The notes: generated by a model not told the origin, from the sequence alone. Positions 53,052-62,003 are shown, numbered from the stretch's first letter. The stretch is DNA of 64,000 nucleotides from Clostridium folliculivorans (GCF_024341905.1 NZ_BQXY01000002.1:682001-746000); one strand, 5' to 3'. Numbers and translations: made by a program.

Positions 53052-54653
53052 TTACTTTAATGTTTCCATAGTTTCTAAAGCTTCATCTACAATAGTTCTT
53101 ATTTTATTTATTGTAAGGCCATAAACCACTTGAATATTATTGCCTTTTCTCACAACTCCAGATGCTCCAGTTGCCTTTAAGGTTTTTTCATCAATTAAAG
53201 TATTATCTGCAACTTCAACTCTAAGTCTTGAGAAGCAGTTATCTACAGTTAAAATATTATTTTTACCACCTAAAGCCTTTATAATTGTTAAAGCCTTTTC
53301 TCTATCTTCAGCTTCTTCATCATTCTTACTCGCTGACTTCATTTGCATTTTAACTGCTGCTGCATTTTCAGTTAAGTCCACAGCCATATCAGTATCATCA
53401 TCTTCTCTTCCAGGAGTCTTTAAATCTAACTTTTCAATCATAATTTTAAATACAAAGAATAATACAACTATCTCAACAAGACCAACTAAAACATATAAAG
53501 GCCAATGAGTTTTAGAAATTCCAGCTGGTAGATTAATAACAAGGAAATCTAAAATACCATTTGTTGCACAAACTCTTACGTTTAATAAGTACACAAACAT
53601 TTGGAACAATCCATCAATAACTGAATACACAAACCATAATAATGGTGCTGCAAATATGAAGGTAAATTCTAAAGGTTCAGTAATACCTGCGATAACAGCT
53701 GTTAAAGTTGATGGGATAAGTTGAGCTTTTAAGTTATTACGTTTACTCTTTTTAGCTGTGAAATAAAATGCTAAAGCTACACCAATTACACCAAAGGTTT
53801 TAACTAATCCATAAGTTAAGAATCTTGCTGAATCTCTCATCATCGTTACACTAGGATCACCTAGTAAAGCTAGGAATACAGGCTTTGCACCAATAACATT
53901 TTGGCCGCCTATCATCATCTGATCTCCAACGGATGAATATAAGAATGGTGACCATATTAAGTGATGTAATCCAGTTGGTACTAAAAATCTATTTAAGAAT
54001 CCGTAAACAAATACTCCGATTGGTCCAGCAGTATTCATAAAGCCTGTTAATGCTGAAATTCCACCTGCAATAGTTGGCCAAACATAAGTGATAACAATAC
54101 TAAACACAGCAATTATTGGAATCATTACAACGAATACAAGCTTGCTATTGCCATAAGGAGCCATGGCACCTTTAAATTCTTTAGTCACATATTTATTGTG
54201 AACTACGGCAACTAGGACACCTAAAATCATTCCTAGAAATACCCCCATATCAGTTACATGGAAACCTAGCTGTATCGTTTGGCCAGTTCCATATAATGCT
54301 CCTGCTGTGTCTCCCTTTACAATTTTGCCTGATAGTTCTAACCATTTGCTGTTAGCACCTAAAAACAAAATATAGGACATTATAGAAACAAACGCTGCTT
54401 CTGCTTTTTTCTTTTTAGCCATCCCCATGGCTATTCCAACACAGAATAAAATACTTAAGTTCCCCATGATAGGTGACAACATACCATTGAAAAACTTACC
54501 TATGGTCCAGATTACACCTTTTTCAGTAACAAAAGCTGTATTTGTAAAAACTGCAGTTAATGCAATAGACATACCTACTATTGGCAAAAATAAGACCGGT
54601 CCAATCATAGCTTTGGCAAACTTTTGCATACTATTTATAATCTTATCTTTCAT
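53052..54653 (-). CDS. PTS EIICB component for alpha-glucosides
   Basis: A 533-residue membrane permease fused to EIIB. The EIIC domain (about residues 1-400) has ten hydrophobic segments and the GITEPLEFTFIFAAPLL substrate motif of glucose/maltose-family PTS. The EIIB domain follows a linker and has the phosphorylation site LTVDNCFSRLRVEV with Cys473. Together with the EIIA protein it imports and phosphorylates an alpha-glucoside, as in the GlvC/MalP systems. GAGGGG lies eight bases before the ATG. First gene of the operon, with a promoter and AACATGTT operators upstream. Confidence 0.9.
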   Translation of the reverse strand: MKDKIINSMQKFAKAMIGPVLFLPIVGMSIALTAVFTNTAFVTEKGVIWTIGKFFNGMLSPIMGNLSILFCVGIAMGMAKKKKAEAAFVSIMSYILFLGANSKWLELSGKIVKGDTAGALYGTGQTIQLGFHVTDMGVFLGMILGVLVAVVHNKYVTKEFKGAMAPYGNSKLVFVVMIPIIAVFSIVITYVWPTIAGGISALTGFMNTAGPIGVFVYGFLNRFLVPTGLHHLIWSPFLYSSVGDQMMIGGQNVIGAKPVFLALLGDPSVTMMRDSARFLTYGLVKTFGVIGVALAFYFTAKKSKRNNLKAQLIPSTLTAVIAGITEPLEFTFIFAAPLLWFVYSVIDGLFQMFVYLLNVRVCATNGILDFLVINLPAGISKTHWPLYVLVGLVEIVVLFFVFKIMIEKLDLKTPGREDDDTDMAVDLTENAAAVKMQMKSASKNDEEAEDREKALTIIKALGGKNNILTVDNCFSRLRVEVADNTLIDEKTLKATGASGVVRKGNNIQVVYGLTINKIRTIVDEALETMETLK

Positions 54654-54706
54654 TTAATATACCCCTCTACTATTTAATAAATTGCCTTTGGTAATTACCT
54701 GAACCT

Positions 54707-54782
54707 AGAATAACATGTTTAATAATCAATGTTAATAGCTTTGGCCCTTTCAGTAACATGTTGACCAAAAAGTGAACATGTT
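54707..54782 (-). promoter_or_regulatory. Promoter and three AACATGTT operators of the PTS operon
   Basis: Minus strand: TTAACA (-35, 54730-54735), a 17-base spacer and TATTCT (-10, 54707-54712). Three identical palindromes AACATGTT occur at 54712-54719, 54755-54762 and 54775-54782, 43 and 20 bases apart (about four and two helical turns). The first touches the -10 element. The likely binder is the RpiR-type regulator encoded at 56162-56893 (inference). The gap to the hemerythrin gene also holds an R2 repeat and a terminator. Confidence 0.6.
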
Positions 54783-54979
54783 TACCTTTACATAAAAAAT
54801 TAATACGCTGCTTAAATTAAGTGTTTAGTCATCCGATGCTTTAATTCTATTAGCTTTCGCATATATAGATAAACTAGTTCCAAATAAAATATATATTTGC
54901 TAATCCTATTGTTATTAATAGTTAAATGAAATGTCACTTGGTTTTATTAGATTGAACTGGATTATCTATTCCGCTGAAT

Positions 54980-55041
54980 GATAAACTACTTTAGTCATTA
55001 AACTCCTAGGATAAATTCTAATATGAAGTAGTTTATCTATA
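54980..55041. repeat. Interspersed palindromic repeat R2, shortened copy
   Basis: GATAAACTACTTTAGTCATTA at the left and GATAAATTCTAATATGAAGTAGTTTATCTAT at the right match both ends of the 63591 copy, but the middle 35 bases are missing. The preceding CTATTCCGCT word is also found before the copy at 2790. Confidence 0.65.
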
Positions 55042-55103
55042 GCATCTCCTGTATATCCAATTAATTTCAACAGTTGGCTTAAACAAATCTAAAATTAGGA
55101 TAC

Positions 55104-55141
55104 AAAAAAGGCTACCCTGATAAAAACTCAAGATAGCCTTT
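55104..55141 (-). terminator. Rho-independent terminator
   Basis: Minus strand AAAGGCTATCTTGAG...CAGGGTAGCCTTT followed by TTTTG, 40 bases after the hemerythrin-like gene stop at 55181. Confidence 0.8.
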
Positions 55142-55180
55142 GCTAAAGATGAACCACTTCAATCATGTAAATATTGGATT

Positions 55181-55813
55181 TTACATCGGATTTTGAATTG
55201 GGGTAAATTGTGCTAGATTATATATACCTAATACTTTCTCTATTTGAGCAATTTCATTTACTATATGTTCAAATCCGTCTTTACCAAATTTCTGTTCTTC
55301 TATTTCCTCAAAACGCTCTCCTAATTCTTTAAATTCTTCTGGGGTTACCAATTCATGAAGTGCTGGAAAGACAACTGTATCTTCACGAGCAGAATGAGGT
55401 TCATACATATTTATATAGAGCGTTAATAGGTGAATTAGTTGAATAGTATTTTCAAACTGATAGCTATTTTTTATTGATGAAAAATATAGTATGTTTTCTG
55501 TTAAATTAGAAGCTGCATCATGCTGCCTACGAAGGGTATTTATAAGTTCAATATACTTAGGACTTTGTGAAAACTTAGGAAAAACATATTGTTCTTCTAA
55601 TTTTTGATGATAATTTTCAATAAATTCATGTGCTATTGAAGCTGAATTATAGATAACAGCATAAATGTTTATCTGATTACTTAATTTTTCTCCTTTCAAA
55701 TATCTTAAGGCATCATTATAAATTAATAGAATACGACGTAAAACTCCGTGCTCTCTCATCAGATCCTCAGTAGGAGAAACCTCTATTTCGTTTTCCATAG
55801 TATTTGTAATCAC
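55181..55813 (-). CDS. Hemerythrin-like (HHE domain) protein
   Basis: A 210-residue four-helix hemerythrin-like protein. The di-iron ligands can be traced to DLMREHGVLRRIL (His21), AHEFIENYHQKLEEQYVFP (His62, Glu/His near residue 69), RRQHDAASNL and a later EPHSAREDTVVFP with His and Glu. Such proteins bind oxygen, NO or act in stress repair (YtfE-like). The reading frame starts with GTG at 55813 after AGAGGTG. It separates the PTS operon from the RpiR regulator and has its own terminator. Confidence 0.88.
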   Translation of the reverse strand: MITNTMENEIEVSPTEDLMREHGVLRRILLIYNDALRYLKGEKLSNQINIYAVIYNSASIAHEFIENYHQKLEEQYVFPKFSQSPKYIELINTLRRQHDAASNLTENILYFSSIKNSYQFENTIQLIHLLTLYINMYEPHSAREDTVVFPALHELVTPEEFKELGERFEEIEEQKFGKDGFEHIVNEIAQIEKVLGIYNLAQFTPIQNPM

Positions 55814-55857
55814 CAGTTACCACACCTCTTCCATATTAATTTAAAATAAGTTTCTTA

Positions 55858-55957
55858 TGGATGTACCACTTCATAATTAAATTTATATTTTCAAATTCTC
55901 CTCTCAGAATCCAGAGGAGTTTTGAAAATAGATTTCGGTTTGAAGTGTTTCATCTTT
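55858..55957 (+). repeat. Interspersed palindromic repeat R1, copy
   Basis: GGATGTACCACTTCATAAT at the left, the inner inverted pair TTTTCAAATTCTCCTCT/AGAGGAGTTTTGAAAA, and TTGAAGTGTTTCATC at the right. About 100 bp. Copies at 36554, 56917 and 62468. A further R1 half (AATGTACCACTTTC) is at 56092-56115, and the rest of the gap 55958-56161 holds nothing else I can name. Confidence 0.8.
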
Positions 55958-56161
55958 ATATGTATACCTTAATAATTGAGTTAGAAATCCTATAGTTTAT
56001 TTTTACGGTAATAGACTAACATTCCCCACAGTATATGCTCTTAAATATACATTTGTGAGGAAATTCTATAACTAGCTATATAGGAATGTACCACTTTCAA
56101 ATAAAATATAATTAATAGTTAATATGAATCTTGGTAGTTTCTGATTAGTATAATGGATTAT

Positions 56162-56893
56162 CTATTCTTTCAAACTGTTCATAACCTTATCAAGTAAATA
56201 TTCCATTACTATCATTATTCTTGCATAAAAATAATTAGCAGTAATATTTCTATCATCCAGCTCTTTATCATCTAAGACAGAAAAATGAATCGTTGATTTC
56301 TTTGCCATGTAGCTTGATTGATTACCAGTAAAAGTGATGATATCTAAGTTATTTTTAGAAGCATAATCTATAACCTTTGTCACGCTCTCCGTCTCCCCAC
56401 TTTTAGATATTCCTATAACTAAAGAACCACCAATTTGATTACTATCATACACTCCATAGGAATTGGTCTGAATGCACTTAAAGCCTAACACAAGCATTTT
56501 CCTACAAAAAAATTCAGCTATAGGTCCAGAAAAACCAGTGGCAGTAATAAAAATAATATTTTGTCTATGCTTAATAATTGTTGCCACAAAATTATCAATC
56601 TTAACTTTATCTATTTCTTCAATAAAGCTAGTAATATCAGAGGTCCTATCTTGATTCTTCTTCTGATTTTTTATTATAAAGTTTAAACGATATATCATAT
56701 CCGTATACCCAGTATACCCAAGTTTTTTCGATACCTTAATTATTGTAGCTGCAGAAGTATAATTTATATTAGCAACTTCTCTAACGCCTTTATTTAACAC
56801 TAAATCTATATTATTTATTATGTATTCAAGTACCTGTCTCTCTACTTCAGTCAATTTATAATTATCAGCAAGCTTATAAATATCAAACTCCAT
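56162..56893 (-). CDS. RpiR-family regulator with SIS domain
   Basis: A 243-residue transcriptional regulator. The N-terminal RpiR helix-turn-helix (residues 1-75) reads LTEVERQVLEYIINN and SAATIIKVSKKLGYTGYTD. The C-terminal SIS sugar-phosphate-binding domain has ITATGFSGPIAEF and GISKSGETESVTK. In gene neighbourhoods with GH4 enzymes and EIICB proteins the equivalent is GlvR/MalR. It probably senses a phosphorylated alpha-glucoside and controls the PTS operon via the AACATGTT sites (inference). GGAGG precedes the ATG. Confidence 0.88.
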   Translation of the reverse strand: MEFDIYKLADNYKLTEVERQVLEYIINNIDLVLNKGVREVANINYTSAATIIKVSKKLGYTGYTDMIYRLNFIIKNQKKNQDRTSDITSFIEEIDKVKIDNFVATIIKHRQNIIFITATGFSGPIAEFFCRKMLVLGFKCIQTNSYGVYDSNQIGGSLVIGISKSGETESVTKVIDYASKNNLDIITFTGNQSSYMAKKSTIHFSVLDDKELDDRNITANYFYARIMIVMEYLLDKVMNSLKE

Positions 56894-56916
56894 GTTGTTA
56901 TTCCTCCTATGTTATA

Positions 56917-57019
56917 TGGATGTACCACTTCGTAATAAAACTTATTATTTTTAATTCTCCCCTTTAATTTTAGAGGAGTTTTAAAAATAGCTTTTTGGAT
57001 TAAAATCGGACATCTTTAT
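56917..57019 (+). repeat. Interspersed palindromic repeat R1, copy
   Basis: GGATGTACCACTTCGTAATAAAA at the left, TTAATTCTCCCCT/AGAGGAGTTTTAAAA-type inner arms and CGGACATCTTTATC at the right. It lies immediately upstream of the RpiR gene. Confidence 0.8.
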
Positions 57020-57217
57020 CTACTTTTATAATATCATACTTATTTTATGTAAATTCACTTGGTTTACTAAAACCTTAATGAAACTACACTTAAAAAGGAT
57101 TATTCTATTCTTTTATAACAAGAAACATAAATTACCTCATAACATTTATTAACCTCAAGGCAATTTATATGTAGCTTTTCCAAATATTTGATAATAATTT
57201 AATATAGCCTAAACCCA

Positions 57218-57256
57218 AAAATATCACAAATACCAATTAGGCATTTGTGATATTTT
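57218..57256. terminator. Bidirectional terminator
   Basis: Stem AAAATATCACAAAT/ATTTGTGATATTTT with an 11-base loop, between the R1 repeat and the gene ending at 57325. T runs on both strands. Confidence 0.8.
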
Positions 57257-57324
57257 CTTAATACTCGTTTATATTATAATGCATTATTCTATGGATGAAT
57301 TTACAAAGCATACTGCTTCAGATT

Positions 57325-57759
57325 TTATAAATACTTCTCGCTTAATAAATCAATATATTCTATTGCATCTTTTAGCTTTGCTCCTGTTATATCCCTATAT
57401 CTTTTAACAGCTTTAATCTTTTCTCCATCTAAAATATGCTTCTTTAATTCAGCGTCCTCAAGCTCAGCCACTTCATATCCATGAAGTTCTCTCATCTTTT
57501 TATCCCAGGTTTTTGAACCCATCCTTACAGAAAAAAACACCATAGCGATTATATAAATTGAAAGCTTTAAAAGTAATGCTGAATTACTAAAATCTATTAA
57601 ATCACCAAATATACTCCTTATAATTAGATACAATATAATCAATGGTATAAGTACACTTCCAGTAAAAATTGTTGTCATAAATGCTAAATATTTACCTTTT
57701 CCCATAGCTTCATACTTAGTCCACTGTTCTCTTTGTTTATCTTTATCATACTTTTTCAT
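57325..57759 (-). CDS. Two-helix membrane protein with L7/L12-like C-terminal motif
   Basis: A 144-residue protein with two membrane helices (about residues 27-48 and 63-80) and a cytoplasmic C-terminal domain. That domain contains GEKIKAVKRYRDITGAKLKDAIEYID, resembling the C-terminal domain of ribosomal protein L7/L12 (IKxVRxxTGxGLKxAxxLV). In other bacteria similar small membrane proteins with this domain occur without a known function. GGAG precedes the ATG. Downstream of the gene at 57791. Confidence 0.65.
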   Translation of the reverse strand: MKKYDKDKQREQWTKYEAMGKGKYLAFMTTIFTGSVLIPLIILYLIIRSIFGDLIDFSNSALLLKLSIYIIAMVFFSVRMGSKTWDKKMRELHGYEVAELEDAELKKHILDGEKIKAVKRYRDITGAKLKDAIEYIDLLSEKYL

Positions 57760-57790
57760 AAATTCTCCACTATCTATAATTTTATGAATT

Positions 57791-58390
57791 TTATATAACT
57801 ACTCCAGGCTTTTCAGTACTAGCAGATCCTATGTCGCACAATTCCTTTAGCACTTCTGCAAAAAGCTCGTACAACTCCTTGAGTCTTTCTACATCCTTTA
57901 TAACACCAACCACATTAAAGTAAAGTTCATCAACTCCATCAGGGAAATGTGACTTAAAATAACCTTCATCGTCTTTAATCTCAAGACTTATACTAGGCTG
58001 ATATTGTATTAATTTTCTTATATTGTCATTTGCAAATAATTGTTTTACTTTGCTTTCACTGTTAGCTTTTATTATAAAAGCTTCATCAAACTGTGGATAC
58101 CCAACGTTAATATCTTCCATACCGAACATCTTTCCAAGACCACTGAATACACCGCTTCTATATATTCTAAAGTAAAAGTTATCAGTATTTACAAAAGGTG
58201 CTCTCATTCTTGTATAAGTTATTGATGACTTTCCTGTAGAAACTGTATAGGTATCAAGCACAACGGTCCAATTATCTACATGTGCCTCGACTCTATCACC
58301 TTTCCAAACTCCGTTATTTATATAATCAGCATTAATTTCCAATGCAAGCTGCTGCCATATTTCTTTTTTACTTGGTCCAAATAGCCCCAT
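57791..58390 (-). CDS. Hypothetical DUF3137-like protein
   Basis: A 199-residue soluble protein starting MGLFGPSKKEIWQQLALEI at the ATG at 58390 (AGGAGAAGA upstream); an ATG 84 bases upstream has no ribosome binding site. Mixed alpha/beta composition, with WTVVLDTYTVSTGKSSITYT and a RAPFVNTDNFYFRIYR strand pair, resembles DUF3137-type proteins. No membrane helix. It lies 31 bases before the L7/L12-like gene on the same strand. Function unknown. Confidence 0.65.
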   Translation of the reverse strand: MGLFGPSKKEIWQQLALEINADYINNGVWKGDRVEAHVDNWTVVLDTYTVSTGKSSITYTRMRAPFVNTDNFYFRIYRSGVFSGLGKMFGMEDINVGYPQFDEAFIIKANSESKVKQLFANDNIRKLIQYQPSISLEIKDDEGYFKSHFPDGVDELYFNVVGVIKDVERLKELYELFAEVLKELCDIGSASTEKPGVVI

Positions 58391-58575
58391 AAATTCTCTT
58401 CTCCTTATCCCTAAATTATGCTTATTCAATGATTTCATTTTGTTAATATATCCATTATATGGTGTTAACTTCAATATATCAATCTACACTTACATGTTAT
58501 TTTAACTTAGTATTATATTGGAAGTCTTCTAACCTATACTAGCTTATGTTTTGCCAGCAAGGCTCAATGTATCCA

Positions 58576-59649
58576 CTATTTTCTGTGGAAATCCATTTGT
58601 TCATGTACCACTATTATATAGTTAAGCTTATCCACTCTATAATGCTCAAATTTCTTATTGTATTTTTCAAATGCAGCTTTCAGCAGATCAATATAAGAGT
58701 AGTACTCGTCTTTTATCTCCTCTACCAGAGACTGTGGCAAAACTTTTAAGATTTCCTCTTCAGAAGCTTTACTTTCAAACATTAAATCCCCCATAATAAT
58801 TACTCCATTATCCTTCAACACTCTCATAATTTCTTCTATGGCGATGTATTTTTCAGTTTCATTTAGATGATGAAAGGCATAGGTTGAAATAATTACATCA
58901 AAAGATTTATTCTCATAAGGGATTTTTAAGAATTCCCCTAACCTCACCTTGAGCTTAGGATGTTTTTCCTTTGCTACTGACAGCATTTCTCTAGACTGAT
59001 CTATTCCTATGATATTATAGCCACTGTTTAAAAACTTCCCTGCTAAGTTTCCAGTTCCTACACCTATCTCAAGTATTCTAAGGTCACTTCTACCCAAAGC
59101 TTCTACTAAATCATATACCTTCTGTAGAATCAAATCGTAATTCTTATATATTTTTAGTTCTCCTATATCCTTTTTAACATCTTTATCATAGGATCTTGCC
59201 CAGTTATTAAAGTTCCACTTATCCTTCCACTGATTTTTTATATCATTCAGTTTGTTGCTTTCACTTATTATCTCTAATAAATTATCTTTCACATTAAAAT
59301 CATCAGTTTCTTCATAGATTTTATCCATCACCTGCTCCAAAGACTTTCTTATAGTATTAAGTCTATGAATTTCATCATTGACCAACTGCCATTGATTATT
59401 AAAATGAGTTAAATAATTTTCTTTTCCGTTATTTTTTAATATGTTTTTAATAGAATCAACGCTCAAACCTATTGACCTATAAGTTAATACAGATTGTAAT
59501 CTTACAATATCTTCTTCACTAAACCTTCTATATTGATTATCATATTCCCTTGTCGGTGCTAGCAATCCCTTTTTCTCATAAAATCTAATCTTATTTGTAG
59601 TAATATTAAACATTTCAGCTATTTCACTGATGTTATAGCCTTTGCTCAT
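58576..59649 (-). CDS. MerR-type regulator fused to a SAM methyltransferase
   Basis: A 357-residue fusion. Residues 1-70 are a MerR DNA-binding domain (YNISEIAEMFNITTNKIRFY, then YRRFSEEDIVRLQSVLTYRS). A helical linker (residues 80-150) carries the dimer coiled coil. From residue about 185 there is a class I methyltransferase with motif I ILEIGVGTGNLAGKF and SFDVIISTYAFHHL. Such fusions are uncommon outside Firmicutes. The promoter upstream has a dyad between -35 and -10 with a 19-base spacer, as MerR activators use. It may autoregulate and methylate an inducer. Confidence 0.85.
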   Translation of the reverse strand: MSKGYNISEIAEMFNITTNKIRFYEKKGLLAPTREYDNQYRRFSEEDIVRLQSVLTYRSIGLSVDSIKNILKNNGKENYLTHFNNQWQLVNDEIHRLNTIRKSLEQVMDKIYEETDDFNVKDNLLEIISESNKLNDIKNQWKDKWNFNNWARSYDKDVKKDIGELKIYKNYDLILQKVYDLVEALGRSDLRILEIGVGTGNLAGKFLNSGYNIIGIDQSREMLSVAKEKHPKLKVRLGEFLKIPYENKSFDVIISTYAFHHLNETEKYIAIEEIMRVLKDNGVIIMGDLMFESKASEEEILKVLPQSLVEEIKDEYYSYIDLLKAAFEKYNKKFEHYRVDKLNYIIVVHEQMDFHRK

Positions 59650-59681
59650 ATCGTAGCCCCCTTAGTACTTATCCTACTGTT

Positions 59682-59712
59682 ATTCTAAACTTTCGCCTTA
59701 GGCTAAAGTCAA
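59682..59712 (-). promoter_or_regulatory. MerR-type promoter with 19-bp spacer
   Basis: Minus strand: TTGACT (-35, 59707-59712) and TAGAAT (-10, 59682-59687) are separated by 19 bases, longer than the usual 17. The spacer contains the imperfect dyad CTTTAGCC/GGCGAAAG. This is the layout of promoters activated by DNA-twisting MerR proteins, and it precedes the MerR-methyltransferase gene. Confidence 0.75.
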
Positions 59713-59838
59713 TTAAAATATACTGATTAATTTTAATTGACTAATTCCTTTCAGTTTAATTTTAGCAAATTAGGAACAGTTTTACCAAAACTACAATGTT
59801 ATACTATAATTACCACGTGGGGAAAGGTCGGTGAGAAT

Positions 59839-60033
59839 TTGGATTATAGTGATGCAATAGTACTATGTATCGATTTTATTGAGAGAAATATAAAAAATGA
59901 ATTAACACCAGAAATAATAGCTAATCAGTGCGGTTGCTCTACCTTTCATTTTTCAAGGGTGTTTAATATTAACCAAGGGATGACTTTAATGGAATATGTA
60001 AAGAAGAGAAGTATCAAAGAATTTTATCTCTGA
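59839..60033 (+). pseudogene. Truncated AraC-family regulator
   Basis: A frame from TTG at 59839 (GGTGAG upstream) encodes an AraC-type DNA-binding start: YSDAIVLCIDFIERNIKNEL, then ANQCGCSTFHFSRVFNINQG and LMEYVKKRSIKEFYL before a TGA. An intact AraC DNA-binding domain continues for another 50 residues, and no effector domain follows. The gene is a stub. It is divergent from the MerR-methyltransferase gene. Confidence 0.6.
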
Positions 60034-60221
60034 TACTCCTTTTTACCTTTCGACAAGCTATTCGGAACTCCATCTACATACACATAAGCGAAGCAATAGA
60101 AAAATACTCTATATACATATCTCTTTAGAATAACAGGAACTGAAGTCCACCAAATAGGTAGCTAGCATTTTAAATTTATATATTTAAATAATTATATAAA
60201 TATATAAGAATCATGATGGTT

Positions 60222-60653
60222 TTAGCCTTCATATTTCATTAAGTAATAAGGCTCTGCTCCTTTAGATTCTTCAACTACCCTCCAACCTTGAGAAGAATAA
60301 AATTTAAAAGCATTTGTATTCTCCTTTACACACTTTAAGGTTAGAGGCAGACCAACTGCTTTTATAGATTCTTTTATTAATGCCTTCCCTATTCCACAGC
60401 CTTTAAATTCTGATGAAACAAATAAATTGTGAATAAATTTATCTTCTTCCCAAATTGAAACGAATCCAGCGATATCATCATTTATTTTTGCTGTTAATAT
60501 TATTTCGCCTTCTGTACTACTATCGAAATCCTCTAATTTTATGCTATCATAATCCATCCATTTAAAGTTTTCTTGTCTTGATTTTAAAAAGATTTCTCTT
60601 AGCTCATCGTACTCTTCTTTTCGAGCCTCTTCTATTAATATATTGTTATTCAT
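60222..60653 (-). CDS. GNAT family N-acetyltransferase
   Basis: A 143-residue single-domain acetyltransferase: NNILIEEARKEEYDEL at the start, FIHNLFVSSEFKGCGIGKALI (acetyl-CoA loop) and LTLKCVKENTNAFKFYSSQGW near the C-terminus. The ATG at 60653 is preferred since GGGGAG is eight bases upstream. It is the fifth GNAT in the window. Substrate unknown. Confidence 0.88.
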   Translation of the reverse strand: MNNNILIEEARKEEYDELREIFLKSRQENFKWMDYDSIKLEDFDSSTEGEIILTAKINDDIAGFVSIWEEDKFIHNLFVSSEFKGCGIGKALIKESIKAVGLPLTLKCVKENTNAFKFYSSQGWRVVEESKGAEPYYLMKYEG

Positions 60654-60697
60654 TCTGCGCTCTCCCCTCATAACCAATTAATCAAATTGTAACTCTC

Positions 60698-61247
60698 TTA
60701 AAACAGATATTCTTGTCCATCCTCTGGCACTAAAACCTTAGAAGCTATTTGCTTTTCATTAATGAAGTTTTTTAATTCTTCCCTGTATAAGGTCCAGTGA
60801 TCATGGCCTCCATATGGCTAGGAATAATCATTGAATTAGGCTCTGCCTTATGGACTTCATAGATATCATCTTTTCCCATTACTAAAGAACCCATACCAAA
60901 CAATTGATTGTCCCCACCATCTACAATAATGATTTCTGGCTTATATGTATCAATTACTTTTCGTACTCCTTCATACCACACAGTATCTCCAGAAACATAT
61001 AAATTCTTTTCAGAGGAATGTTTAAATACAATACCACTGACATTTCCCATACGTTTTAGAACTTCGCCTCTTCCATGTTGACCTGGTGTTTTGTTTAATT
61101 CAATGTTTCCAAATTGTGTATTTTGTTTTAAAACTTCTGCATTTTGAAAACCTGCTTCTCTTAATTTTAAACTATCTTCCTCATCTTGAGCAAAGATTTT
61201 TATGTTTTTTTACAATATCTCTTTGGCTGCATCAAGAGTTTCTAAAC
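60698..61247 (-). pseudogene. Decayed metallo-beta-lactamase-fold hydrolase
   Basis: The minus strand carries a metallo-beta-lactamase-fold C-terminal half (MGNVSGIVFKH, SGDTVWYEGVRKVI, IIIVDGGDNQLFG, IIPSHMEAM). Upstream, without a start, is IKIFAQDEEDSLKLREAGF and a TAA at 61210-61212 after LETLDAAKEIL. At the end the frame breaks after EAM: adding one base near 60798-60803 gives NHWTLYREELKNFINEKQI and the natural end EDGQEYLF with TAA at 60698. So two lesions are visible and the N-terminal HxHxDH site is missing. Confidence 0.75.
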
Positions 61248-61553
61248 CTGAAGATAGTTAGGTGTGTTTATAGATAGTATAATATATGGAGTAATTTTTT
61301 CTAGATCTAATATATTATTTTCATGGACAGCTCATTGTTTAAGTAATTTAGTGGAATTAGCAGATCTATTGTTTTCGATATAAGAATTTAAAATGATAAG
61401 CAAGTCAGAAAACACTAAAAGAAAAAGGTATACTGACTTAAGATACTGTATATCATGCTTATGAGAAATAGTTATATTTTTAAAAAGTAGGCTATTACGC
61501 ATATGGATATACATTATTTAAAAATTAATGTTATAATTGGAATTACATCTTAA

Positions 61554-61578
61554 TTACAATTGTAAGATATTGTACAAT
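61554..61578. promoter_or_regulatory. Paired palindromes upstream of a membrane gene
   Basis: TTACAATTGTAA at 61554-61565 and ATTGTACAAT at 61569-61578 lie about 50 to 70 bases before the gene at 61626. The first is identical to the sequence at 12444-12455 upstream of another membrane-protein operon. They may be operator sites. Between 61248 and 61553 nothing else is recognisable. Confidence 0.35.
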
Positions 61579-61625
61579 TAAATACTATAGTTTAAAACCC
61601 TAATTAAAGGAGAAAATATAAAAAC

Positions 61626-62003
61626 ATGCGTGATAATATTAAAAAAATCCTATATATCATATTATTAATATGGACAGTGATAGCATTATTTATTGTATAT
61701 AAAAAAGTAGAATTTCCTTTTGTCTATGAGTTTGTGGTAAGTTATGTAATATGTCTACTACTTGTAGGCTTATATTCTTTAATAACTATATTATTAAATA
61801 TGAGGAAGCTAAACTGGCGTACAATGAGAAAGATACTGATAAAGTTTATTATTATCTCTTTTGCCTTTTGGGCTTGCAACGTTTTATTTACTTACTTAAC
61901 AAAAGGTGAATTAATACTAGTTAATAAAATCTTGAGTTCTATAATTGCTTCTTTTGGTCTTACTTTCGGGGAATTAATATTTTTTAAAAAGGATATAGCT
62001 TAA
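61626..62003 (+). CDS. Hypothetical four-helix membrane protein
   Basis: A 125-residue membrane protein with four hydrophobic segments (about residues 8-25, 32-57, 72-90 and 98-115). An AAAGGAG site is 12 bases upstream of the ATG. No family recognised. Stands alone and is followed by a hairpin. Confidence 0.65.
   Translation: MRDNIKKILYIILLIWTVIALFIVYKKVEFPFVYEFVVSYVICLLLVGLYSLITILLNMRKLNWRTMRKILIKFIIISFAFWACNVLFTYLTKGELILVNKILSSIIASFGLTFGELIFFKKDIA

Noticed and set aside
61332-61514. Minus-strand frame of 60 residues
   Set aside because: No ribosome binding site and no recognisable family; AT-rich hydrophobic composition arises easily by chance.
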